12,497 nt of DNA from Candidatus Bipolaricaulota bacterium (GTDB lineage: Bacteria > Bipolaricaulota > Bipolaricaulia > UBA7950 > UBA9294): contig JAUWNQ010000004.1 of the NCBI GenBank assembly GCA_030612565.1, positions 1 through 12,497 of the forward strand, written 5' to 3'. The stretch's first letter is position 1, and the number at the start of each line of letters is the position of its first letter. The notes under the pieces were generated by a model. It did not search any database and had not been told where the DNA came from. It worked only from the letters and a program-made list of their open reading frames with translations. The position numbers and the translations under genes were made by a program. This document shows, in pieces, positions 1-7,237 of this stretch.

Positions 1-797
1 GTCTTCAATCGCCAATCCCGCGCTAGGTCAAGGTCCTCGTCGCACAGCCGGTCGAGATCGGCTGGGATCTCGACGAGGATGACCTTTCCCCTTGGTGCTT
101 CCTCGTAGCTTGCGAGTCGGCGGATTCCGTTCTTCACGAGCTTGGTCTTCGTGACCACTTCCATCTTATCCAGTCCGAGGTGAAAGTGATGCGGGAGTCG
201 CCTGCGGTTAATGACTTCGCTCACGCGTGGGGAATCGAGCCACCATTCGACGATCAAACGATCTGATGCGAGGCCATGCATGGCGAGGCTACGAGTAGCA
301 AGGCCATGCATGGCGAGGCTACGAGTAGCAAGGCTACGAGTAGCGATGCCACGGTGGTCAGGGGCGGTCGCTTCGCCGTACATGTTCCGTTTGTAGGAGG
401 CCGCGATCGCCGCGAGCTTGTTGAACGCAAGGTGAGGGGACCTGCTTTCCAGCGGGTCGATCGCCCACGTGACGAGTGCAATCCCTTGCCTCTTACCCTC
501 CATCCGTTCCCGCAACCGCAGGTGGTGGCCGATTCCCTGGTTTTGCAGTTCCTCTCTGACGCCATGGAAGAGGGTGAACCAAGACCTACACCCTTGGCTC
601 TCTCCGACAAGGTCGATCAGCGCTCCGGCGAGGGTGGAATCTTCGGCCGCGTTCTCCCGCGCTCCGATGATCAGTCCCCCGCTTCGCTCGATGTCGATCA
701 TGATGGAGGTGGGGATTAGCACGGTCCCGGTGATCTCCTGCTGGATCGCTTCACAGGTGGAGAAGGCGTGCGGATCTTGCAGCCGCTCAGTAATCAT
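1..797 (-). CDS. GNAT-superfamily acetyltransferase-like protein (COG3375 type), C-terminus cut by window edge
   Basis: I read this frame directly from the minus strand: it is open from an ATG at 797-795 to base 1 (265 codons) with no stop, so the C-terminus lies outside the window. Seen: residues 88-101 hold an acetyl-CoA-binding-like loop (NQGIGHHLRLRER, matching the GNAT R/QxxGxG/A pattern), then a segment reading TWAIDPLESR, NKLAAIA, MYGEAT and SDRLIVEWWLDSPR. From memory this order matches the predicted acetyltransferase family COG3375 (typically GIG..LK..QR, TWTFDPLQSRNA, NLxKLGA, YYGE, SDRxxVEWxL). The acyl acceptor is unknown. The start overlaps the 3' end of the GGDEF gene by 11 bases and has no clear Shine-Dalgarno, suggesting translational coupling. 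Odd: residues 152-176 are a five-residue repeat inserted in frame (see the repeat entry). By family length perhaps 20-40 residues are missing at the C-terminus. Family call fairly sure; function and activity unknown. Confidence 0.82.
   Translation of the reverse strand, partial: MITERLQDPHAFSTCEAIQQEITGTVLIPTSIMIDIERSGGLIIGARENAAEDSTLAGALIDLVGESQGCRSWFTLFHGVREELQNQGIGHHLRLRERMEGKRQGIALVTWAIDPLESRSPHLAFNKLAAIAASYKRNMYGEATAPDHRGIATRSLATRSLAMHGLATRSLAMHGLASDRLIVEWWLDSPRVSEVINRRRLPHHFHLGLDKMEVVTKTKLVKNGIRRLASYEEAPRGKVILVEIPADLDRLCDEDLDLARDWRLK
270..344. repeat. Five tandem 15-bp palindromic units inserted in frame in the GNAT gene
   Basis: Seen on the plus strand: five consecutive 15-bp units, each a spacer (GAG or AAG) followed by a 12-bp palindromic core. 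Order of cores: GCCATGCATGGC, GCTACGAGTAGC, GCCATGCATGGC, GCTACGAGTAGC, GCTACGAGTAGC. The first core is a perfect 12-bp palindrome; the second has 5-bp inverted arms around a GA centre. Bases 271-300 and 301-330 are identical 30-bp copies. The next 15 bases (345-359) contain GCCACGGTGG, a degenerate relative that may be the seed. On the coding (minus) strand the array reads as pentapeptides ATRSL and AMHGL. Removing exactly 75 bp restores a segment HRGI-ASDRL that fits the family. I do not recognise the element. Confidence 0.92.
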
Positions 798-3576
798 AGT
801 CATCGGCTTGGTCGGCGTGTGTGGCGCGTTTGTCCGCGTACATCCTTTGGTCCGCCTCTTCCAGGATCTCCTCCAACGTGCGTGGGTCGTGCGGAAGGCG
901 CGTGCAGGTTCCGATGCTCAGGCCGATCGAGAGACCATTTAGCGGTAGTTTCCGGGAGAGGCGCTCGATCGCCTCCTTCAGCCGGGTGTCGACACGCTCG
1001 GAGTCCCCGTTCGTCTCCGGCATGAGGATAAGGAACTCGTCCCCCCCGTAGCGGATCACCCGATCGGAGGTGCGCACACTCTCTTCGATGATTCTGGCGA
1101 CCGCGCACAGGATCTCGTCCCCTTTCAGGTGTCCGAGGTGGTTGTTGACGGCGCGGAACCCATCGATATCGATCATCATCAGGGAGACAGGGTGATCGTA
1201 TCGATCGGCGCGCTCGATCTCGAAAAGGATCACCTCGTTGAAGTAGTGCCTGTTGTAGAGCTGGGTCAGCGGGTCGCGCACCGCTTGCTGCCGCAGCTCC
1301 TCCTGAGCGGTCAGGTTGGCGATCGCGATCGCGCCCTCGGCAGCGATCGCCTCCAGGAACCTCCGGTCCTCCTCATCGAAGAATTTCACCTGCTCGCTCT
1401 CAACGTTCAGCACCCCGAGTAGTTGTCCGGAGATCGTTATTGGCACGGCCAGTTCGGAGCGTGTCCCCGGAAAGACCTCTGCATAGCGTGGATCGCCTTG
1501 AATATCGTCCACGAGGGCGTAGCACCGGTGATGGGCGACCCAGCCGATGATCCCCTCATCGAGACCGAACCGGTCTCCTGTGGTAGGGCCCGTCTCAGGA
1601 TTCGGGTTGTTACTCCCACGTATCACCAGTTCGTCCTCCCTGTGGAAGAGGATGGCAACGTGCTGTCGGTCGAAGTACTTGGTGAGGAAAGAGATGAGGT
1701 CCGCGGTCAGTTGGTCGAGGGTGAGGGCCTCGGTCAGCTTCTGTCCGAGGAAGTTGATCTGAGCGAGTGCCTCCCTCCGGTTGAGGTTGGAGGTCGCCAC
1801 CGAGAGCTGGTTCGCTAACGAGGTGATGATCTCCAAATCCTGCTTACCGAACGCCCCCAGTTTTCTGCTCTCTGCGCTGATCGAGCCCAGCGTCCCCTTC
1901 CTCCCGAGGATAGGGACATCGACTTCAGAACGGGTCAGTGTAATCCATCTCTTGTACCGACCGTCTTTTCGCACATCGGGAACGATGGTCGGTTCCTGGT
2001 GCTCGATGACCCACCTTGCCAGGCCGTCTCCGGAGAGGGGCATGCGGATCCCCCTCTCTGGAACCTCTTGCTCGTTGACACTCTCCTGTGCGGCGATCCC
2101 TTCGAGAGAGAGGTCGGCACCATCCTTAAGCCATATGGCGCATAGATCATAGTTCATGTCCCGTTGCAGACGCTCCGCCGCGAGTGAGCAGAGGGAACCG
2201 ATCTCCTGCACTTGGGAGAGCTGGCGGCTGAACTTGAAGAGGCCGTGCAACCGCTCCTTCTGCTTGCGCAGCTCGTTGAGCTTGTAGGTGCGTTCCACGG
2301 CTAAAGCAGCAAAGTTGGCGAGGGCGGCTACCGATATGATTGATTCCAGCGTGGGAGCGGCACGATCGACGGGGTCATCAACGGAGAGATGGCCGATGAT
2401 CCCGGATTCCCCTCGCAGAGGGAGGAAGAGGAAGTCATCGACATGCCACCCCTCGACCGTTGTCGTCCCAGGAAGTCCGAGATCAGGACTCCACGGAACC
2501 TGGTCGTGTGGGATGTAGTAGGCGGGCCCGAGGCGGAATCGATCGGCGAAGGCGAGCTTCCTCTCTTCCGGCGTCAATCCTTTCTTAGAGCGGAGGGTTT
2601 CCACCTCCGCGGGGGAGAGGCCGGAGGAGAGGATCTTGTGGATCGCTCCCTGGAATGGATCGGCGACTGAGAGGTCGTAGAGCGAGACGACCGCACGGCG
2701 GAACCCACTCTGTTCGGTGATCGCATCGAGGACAGACTGCAGGATATCGTCGATCCTCCCCGCGGAGAGGATCGACTCGCCGCGCTTCGCCACGGTTCTC
2801 TGCAACTCCGCGAGCCTCCTTTCGCTCGTCACGTCGCGAAGCGTTCCTTCGATGAGCGGTCCGTCCGGTGTTTCGATGAGGCGAGACTCTACCCGAGCGA
2901 GGCTCATCTCCCCGTACTTCTTGTAGAAGGTGTAGAGAGCGCTTTTAGTATCTGCGCAGATTGCGCCTTCCATCCGCTTTCGCAAGTGGTCCGTGAACCG
3001 TTCCCTGTCCCCACGGGCGACGAACTTATGTGGGGGATGACCGATCAGATCCTCCTTGCGATACCCACCTATATTGAGAAGATAATCATTAACGAACGAG
3101 AGGGTTCCGCTCGCAAGCTCGATCTCGAAGACGCCGATCGGGGCCCTCATCACCAGCCGTTCGTAGCGGGCCCGCCCCTCTTCCAGGGATTGGAGAGCAC
3201 GACGATGATCGAGCGATCGATCGAGGATCTCACGCAGCTGGTTCACCGCGATCGGTCTTCCGAGGCAGTAGTCGGCCCCTTGGTGCAGTGCAAGCGTTTC
3301 GGCCTTGTTGCACCCCGTATCCGTAATGACGATGATCCCAGCCTGCGGTGATCCCTGGCGCACCCCGGGAATTAGTTCTCCCTTTTCGAGGTCGCTCTCG
3401 ACGATGGAGAGGATGATGGCGTCGAAGGGGTGCTGCGCAAGGGCATCAAGGGCCGCTTTGCAGTCACTCGCCTCAACGGGGTCATGACCGAAGCTACGGA
3501 CGCTCTCCGAAAGGGTGTAACGCGCCTCGGGATCGGCGTCGATTATGAGAATCCGCCCCGCTCTTTCGCGTTTCAT
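787..3576 (-). CDS. Multidomain diguanylate cyclase: degenerate REC, PAS, three GAF, GGDEF
   Basis: 929 aa if started at ATG 3576-3574. That start lies one base after the era stop (TAGGATG), and the receiver domain begins a few residues later. A longer frame to 3681 only adds residues that overlap era. Domains: receiver-like 7-123; PAS about 137-255; GAF 270-430, 445-605 and 608-755; GGDEF 766-920. The GGDEF motif is exact at 844-848, and RTSD at 835-838 sits five residues upstream, as the product-inhibition I-site does, so synthesis of cyclic di-GMP from two GTP with feedback control is expected. No membrane segment is obvious; likely cytosolic. Odd: the receiver has Ser57 where the phospho-acceptor Asp belongs, Ala14 in the acidic pair and Arg107 for the conserved Lys, so it probably is not phosphorylated. 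GAF and PAS ligands cannot be told. It sits between era and the GNAT gene and is probably co-transcribed with both. Confidence 0.93.
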   Translation of the reverse strand: MKRERAGRILIIDADPEARYTLSESVRSFGHDPVEASDCKAALDALAQHPFDAIILSIVESDLEKGELIPGVRQGSPQAGIIVITDTGCNKAETLALHQGADYCLGRPIAVNQLREILDRSLDHRRALQSLEEGRARYERLVMRAPIGVFEIELASGTLSFVNDYLLNIGGYRKEDLIGHPPHKFVARGDRERFTDHLRKRMEGAICADTKSALYTFYKKYGEMSLARVESRLIETPDGPLIEGTLRDVTSERRLAELQRTVAKRGESILSAGRIDDILQSVLDAITEQSGFRRAVVSLYDLSVADPFQGAIHKILSSGLSPAEVETLRSKKGLTPEERKLAFADRFRLGPAYYIPHDQVPWSPDLGLPGTTTVEGWHVDDFLFLPLRGESGIIGHLSVDDPVDRAAPTLESIISVAALANFAALAVERTYKLNELRKQKERLHGLFKFSRQLSQVQEIGSLCSLAAERLQRDMNYDLCAIWLKDGADLSLEGIAAQESVNEQEVPERGIRMPLSGDGLARWVIEHQEPTIVPDVRKDGRYKRWITLTRSEVDVPILGRKGTLGSISAESRKLGAFGKQDLEIITSLANQLSVATSNLNRREALAQINFLGQKLTEALTLDQLTADLISFLTKYFDRQHVAILFHREDELVIRGSNNPNPETGPTTGDRFGLDEGIIGWVAHHRCYALVDDIQGDPRYAEVFPGTRSELAVPITISGQLLGVLNVESEQVKFFDEEDRRFLEAIAAEGAIAIANLTAQEELRQQAVRDPLTQLYNRHYFNEVILFEIERADRYDHPVSLMMIDIDGFRAVNNHLGHLKGDEILCAVARIIEESVRTSDRVIRYGGDEFLILMPETNGDSERVDTRLKEAIERLSRKLPLNGLSIGLSIGTCTRLPHDPRTLEEILEEADQRMYADKRATHADQADDYDY

Positions 3577-3577
3577 C

Positions 3578-4477
3578 CTATCCCGGGATTCCCTCCCCGG
3601 TGAACCGTTCGATATCCTGTGCGTTCTTGGTCCACCCTTTCCGTACATGGACCATAAGTTCGAGGAAGACGTGCGTCCCAAAAAGGGATTCGATCTTCGT
3701 TCGGGAACCGGCTCCGATCTGCTTGATCATACTCCCTCTTTTGCCAATTATTATACCCTTCTGCGATTCGCTGTCCACGATGATTTCGGCTTTGATCTCC
3801 AGGAGACCGTCCTCCCGTTCGTGCAGCCACTTGATCCAGACCGCGGTTGCGTATGGAACCTCTTGGAAGGTCGACTGGAAGACGTTCTCGCGGATCATCT
3901 CGCTGATCATGAACTCATCGGAGCGATCGATCTTCACCTCGGGAGGGAAGATGGGGCTCTTCGCAGGAAGGTAGGAAATGACTGTACGTAGGACATCATC
4001 GAGGTTCTTCTTAGTGCGAGCGGAGATTGGGATTAACTCCGAGAACCTTTCCGTTGCATTGTAAGCGAGGAGTGTCTCTTCGAGAGCGTTCCCGCGGGCG
4101 AGATCGACCTTGTTCACGAGGAGGATGATTGGTCGGTCCTCCTCCTCCAGGCGTTCGAGCAGGGTGCGATCGTAGCCGCTCACCTTACCCCACGGCTCGA
4201 CCATGTACAAGAGAAGGTCGATGCCGCGCAGGGCGCGGAACGCCTCGCGGAGGATGTGCCGGCTGAGCAGATTGCGCGGACGGTGGAGCCCTGGGGTATC
4301 GATAAACACGATCTGCGCGGCATCGTTCGTGTAGATGCAGCGCACGCGGTTGCGCGTTGCCTGCGGTTTAGAGGATGTGATGAGGAGGTCCTCCCCCATC
4401 ACCGCGTTCAGGAACGTCGACTTCCCGACGTTGGTCTGTCCGAGTACGCCGACGAACCCCGCTCTAAAGGATCCCAT
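3578..4477 (-). CDS. era: GTPase Era, ribosome assembly factor
   Basis: 299 aa, the usual length for Era. It binds GTP and the 3' end of 16S rRNA during 30S subunit maturation. Seen: G1 GQTNVGKST (13-21), the switch Thr in PQATRNRV (Thr41), G3 DTPG (60-63), G4 NKVD (122-125), G5 SAR (152-154). A C-terminal type II KH domain carries the GxxG loop as GKRG (245-248), followed by the typical VRKGW segment (278-282). The more common first motif is GRPNVGKS, a minor difference. The ATG at 4477-4475 overlaps the end of hutH by 14 bases and has a strong Shine-Dalgarno seven bases upstream, inside hutH. The stop is one base from the start of the GGDEF gene. Probably transcribed from the hutH side, as no separate promoter is evident. 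Confidence 0.97.
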   Translation of the reverse strand: MGSFRAGFVGVLGQTNVGKSTFLNAVMGEDLLITSSKPQATRNRVRCIYTNDAAQIVFIDTPGLHRPRNLLSRHILREAFRALRGIDLLLYMVEPWGKVSGYDRTLLERLEEEDRPIILLVNKVDLARGNALEETLLAYNATERFSELIPISARTKKNLDDVLRTVISYLPAKSPIFPPEVKIDRSDEFMISEMIRENVFQSTFQEVPYATAVWIKWLHEREDGLLEIKAEIIVDSESQKGIIIGKRGSMIKQIGAGSRTKIESLFGTHVFLELMVHVRKGWTKNAQDIERFTGEGIPG

Positions 4478-5957
4478 GGATCAATCCTCCTGTGGCGACC
4501 GCCTGTGCCAACCGCTCGATCTCCGGGGCGAGGTAGCGATCCTCTTCGAGGCGAGGGACGATCGTGCGAACCCGTTCGTGAAGCGTATAAACCTTCTCTC
4601 CCGGGCGCCCGTCCCTTTGCAGATCGATCGCCTGTGCCGCGCACAGGAGTTCGATCGCGATGATCCGCTCCAGGTTCGTGAGGATGCGCAGCGCCTTCCG
4701 CGCGGAGATGGGGGCAAGGCTGTTGTGATCCTCCTTTCCTCCTGAGGTGGGGATCGAATCGACAAGCGCGGGGTGGCAGAGGACCTTGTTCTCGCTCACG
4801 AGCGAGGCAGCGGTGTATTGGATCAGCATCAGGCCGGAGTTGATACCGCTCTCCTCAACCAGGAACAGGGGAAGACCGCGGTGAGGGCTCGTGAGGAGCT
4901 TATCGACCCGCCGTTCAGCGATGCTCCCCACCTCGGAGAGAGCCATCGCAACCATCTCCAGCGCCAGACCGAGGATCTCCCCGTGGAAGTTCCCCCCGGA
5001 GAGAACTGCCCCGTCGGTGAAGATGAGCGGGTTATCCGTAGCAGCGTTGATCTCGATCGTCACCTTCTCCTTGAGGAAGGCGAGCGCCTCGAAGGCAGGG
5101 CCGAGAACCTGCGGGATGCAGCGCAGGCTGTACGCGTCTTGTACATCGTCCGCAGCGCTGTCCACGAGAGTGCTCCCCTTGAGTAGTATACGAATCGCTC
5201 TTGCCGCCTCGATCTGTCCCGGGTGAGGGCGGCTCTGGTGGAGCCTTTTGTCGAAGGGCGCGGTGAACGCACGCAACCCCTCCAGGGAGAGGGCTGCCGC
5301 AGCGAGGGCGTTCTTCAACAGGTTCTCCCCGCGCGTGTAGACGAGGAAGGAGAGCCCGGTCATGAACTGGGTCCCGTTCAACAGGGCGAGCCCCTCCTTT
5401 GGGGCGAGGGCGAGGGGCGGACGATCGATCAATGAGAGTGCCTCATCTCCAGCGATGATCTTCCCATCGTGCTCTGCCTCTCCCTTGCCGAGGAGGACAA
5501 GGGCAAGGTGCGCGAGCGGGGCAAGGTCCCCGGAGGAGCCGACCGATCCTTGCTCGGGGATCGACGGGTGAACACGGTGGTTCAACAGATCAATCAGGTA
5601 CTGAATCGTCTGGAAGCGAATCCCGGAATTCCCCTTTAAGAGAGAGTTGCTGCGAAAGAGGAGGATCGCCCGTACCGCTTCCGCGGGGATGCGCTTCCCC
5701 ACTCCGACCGCGTGGGAGAGGATGATCTTCCTCTGTAGTTCCTGCAGACGGTCTCGCGGGATCGATTCGTTGCTCAATCGCCCGAAGCCTGTGTTGATCC
5801 CGTAGATCGGTCGCCCCTTTGCGACGATTTTCTCCACGATCCCTTGTGCGTGCTCGACCCGGTCGCGCGCCGCATCGCTCGCTGCGACCTCTTCGTTCTC
5901 AAAGACGACCCGTGTCGCCTGCTCTAACGTCAGCGAATGCCCATCCAGTTCGATCAT
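4464..5957 (-). CDS. hutH: Histidine ammonia-lyase (MIO-type lyase)
   Basis: 497 aa, close to the usual ~500-510 for HutH, which deaminates L-histidine to trans-urocanate in the cytosol as a tetramer. Seen: the Tyr loop YGINTGFG (Tyr52), SHAVGVG (His82), the MIO region GSVGSSGDLAPLAH (137-150), NGTQ (194-197), DAYSLRC (274-280) and KEDH (408-411). The MIO prosthetic group normally forms from Ala-Ser-Gly; here the triad is Ser141-Ser142-Gly143. The usual ANQEDHVSMG stretch reads GGKEDHNSLA. Both suggest a diverged enzyme, and activity on another aromatic amino acid cannot be excluded, although the divergent neighbour hutI favours histidine. The ATG at 5957 has GAGGAA three bases upstream and GAGGAG farther back. 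It is the first gene of the leftward train and overlaps era by 14 bases. Confidence 0.93.
   Translation of the reverse strand: MIELDGHSLTLEQATRVVFENEEVAASDAARDRVEHAQGIVEKIVAKGRPIYGINTGFGRLSNESIPRDRLQELQRKIILSHAVGVGKRIPAEAVRAILLFRSNSLLKGNSGIRFQTIQYLIDLLNHRVHPSIPEQGSVGSSGDLAPLAHLALVLLGKGEAEHDGKIIAGDEALSLIDRPPLALAPKEGLALLNGTQFMTGLSFLVYTRGENLLKNALAAAALSLEGLRAFTAPFDKRLHQSRPHPGQIEAARAIRILLKGSTLVDSAADDVQDAYSLRCIPQVLGPAFEALAFLKEKVTIEINAATDNPLIFTDGAVLSGGNFHGEILGLALEMVAMALSEVGSIAERRVDKLLTSPHRGLPLFLVEESGINSGLMLIQYTAASLVSENKVLCHPALVDSIPTSGGKEDHNSLAPISARKALRILTNLERIIAIELLCAAQAIDLQRDGRPGEKVYTLHERVRTIVPRLEEDRYLAPEIERLAQAVATGGLIHGIL
4485..4490 (-). promoter_or_regulatory. Ribosome binding site of era
   Basis: The minus strand reads GGAGGA here, seven bases before the era ATG and inside the last codons of hutH. 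It supports the chosen era start and suggests era can be initiated independently of the overlapping hutH stop. Confidence 0.85.
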
Positions 5958-5990
5958 TTATTCCTCTTTTCTCCTCGTCATTGGGAGGCG

Positions 5991-6019
5991 TTGTAAAACC
6001 CTTGACCTCTTACTATACT
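5991..6019 (+). promoter_or_regulatory. Candidate promoter of hutI (leaderless) in the divergent hutH-hutI gap
   Basis: On the plus strand TTGTAA (5991-5996, 4/6 to TTGACA), a 17-bp spacer and TATACT (6014-6019, 5/6 to TATAAT) form a plausible sigma70-type promoter. Transcription would start near 6025-6027, two to four bases before the hutI ATG at 6029, and there is no Shine-Dalgarno ahead of that ATG. The same spot reads TATAGT on the minus strand (6017-6012) and could act as the -10 for hutH, giving a leader of about 48 nt, but I see no good -35 for it. Inferred from consensus only. Confidence 0.5.
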
Positions 6020-6028
6020 CGATTCTGC

Positions 6029-7237
6029 ATGAATACTCTCATCACGAACATCGGGCAACTCGTCACCCCACGTGGCCGTGCTCCTGTGGAGGGAGAGCGG
6101 ATGAACGATCTAACCGTTCACGAGAGTGTGGAGGTGAGGATCGATGGGGAGCGGATCTCACAGGTCGACACCGCCGTTGACCGAGAGAACGTGGACCTGA
6201 CCATCGATGCCCATGGGGGGGTCGTCCTTCCAGGGCTTGTCGATCCGCATACGCACGTCGCCTTCGTTGGAACGCGTGAAAAGGAGTTCCTCGCGCGGTT
6301 ACAGGGGCTGCCGTACACCGACGGAGGGATCCTCTCGAGTGCGCGTGCCGTCGCTGTGGCCGACGAAGAGGAGATAGTCGAGCAAGCAAGTCGCTTCCTG
6401 CGGCACATGCTTGCCTGCGGGACGACGACCGTCGAGATCAAGAGCGGATACGGCCTGAGCCTAGAGGAGGAGGTGAAGCTCCTCCTCGCCATCCGTCGGC
6501 TGAAGAAGACGATGCCGATGAGGATCGTGGCGACCTTCCTCGGGGCGCACGCGGTTCCCGCTGGGGTTCCTCGTGACGACTACATCTCGACGATCATCAC
6601 CGAGATGATCCCCACGGTCAGGCGGCGGCGCCTCGCTCAATTCTGCGATGTCTTCTGTGACAAGGGTTTCTTCACCGTGGCCGAGGCTCGTACGATCCTT
6701 CGTGCCGCGAGAGGGGCAGGGCTGCGCCTGAAGCTACATGTGGACGAGCTTGCAGATACGGGCGGAGCGAAGCTCGCTGCCGAGCTCGAAGCAACCTCCG
6801 CGGATCACCTCCTAAAGGTGGGTGAGATCGGGATGCGCGAGCTGAAACGGGCAGGGGTGATCCCCGTCCTCCTCCCCGGAACCGCTTTCACCCTTGGTTC
6901 GTCCTACGCTCCCGCGCGGCGGATGATCGAGTTAGGACTCCCCGTCGCCCTGGCGAGCGCCTTCAACCCTGGGACCTGCCTCATATACTCGATGTGGACG
7001 GTCATCGGCCTTGCGGTGATGAAGATGGGATTCTCCGTGGAGGAGGCGCTCACCGCAGCGACGTTGAACGCGGCCTGCGCGCTCGATATCGGGGAGGAGG
7101 TCGGCTCGTTGGAGGAAGGGAAGCAGGCCGACCTTGTGGTGTTGGATCTCGACAACTACCACCAAATACCGTATTTCTTCGGGCATAACCCTGTTAGCGT
7201 CGTGATTCACAACGGAGAGGTCGTCTACGAATCGTGA
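6029..7237 (+). CDS. hutI: Imidazolonepropionase, with the catalytic Asp position replaced by Ala
   Basis: 402 aa, normal for HutI, an amidohydrolase-superfamily enzyme that hydrolyses 4-imidazolone-5-propanoate to N-formimidoyl-L-glutamate. Seen: metal ligands DPHTHVAF (His74, His76), SGYGLS (139-144), GAHAVP (172-177), LHVDEL (His237, Glu240) and SADH (His260). In known HutI proteins the strand-8 motif is TD-F/C-NPG, whose Asp binds metal and activates water; here it reads SAFNPG with Ala311 (codon GCC at 6959-6961, one base from the Asp codon GAC). Activity is therefore doubtful. The frame stays open upstream to 5819, but that part runs antisense through hutH; the ATG at 6029 begins the expected beta-strand MNTLITNIGQLV. 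The stop overlaps the ispE start (GTGA). No hutU or hutG is in the window. Confidence 0.93.
   Translation: MNTLITNIGQLVTPRGRAPVEGERMNDLTVHESVEVRIDGERISQVDTAVDRENVDLTIDAHGGVVLPGLVDPHTHVAFVGTREKEFLARLQGLPYTDGGILSSARAVAVADEEEIVEQASRFLRHMLACGTTTVEIKSGYGLSLEEEVKLLLAIRRLKKTMPMRIVATFLGAHAVPAGVPRDDYISTIITEMIPTVRRRRLAQFCDVFCDKGFFTVAEARTILRAARGAGLRLKLHVDELADTGGAKLAAELEATSADHLLKVGEIGMRELKRAGVIPVLLPGTAFTLGSSYAPARRMIELGLPVALASAFNPGTCLIYSMWTVIGLAVMKMGFSVEEALTAATLNAACALDIGEEVGSLEEGKQADLVVLDLDNYHQIPYFFGHNPVSVVIHNGEVVYES

Noticed and set aside
270..344. CRISPR array
   Set aside because: Units are contiguous 15-mers without unique spacers and are translated within a gene.
254..719. Open frames on both strands over the repeat (254-610 minus, 276-719 plus)
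   Set aside because: They are in other frames of the GNAT gene; only the 797-to-1 minus frame shows family motifs, and the palindromic repeat keeps several frames open by chance.
6002..6007. TTGACC as the -35 of hutI
   Set aside because: It is only 6 bp from the TATACT -10; TTGTAA at 5991 has the right 17-bp spacing.
5819..6028. 70-residue N-terminal extension of HutI
   Set aside because: It runs antisense through the hutH start and the promoter region, has no family match, and the ATG at 6029 gives the normal length.
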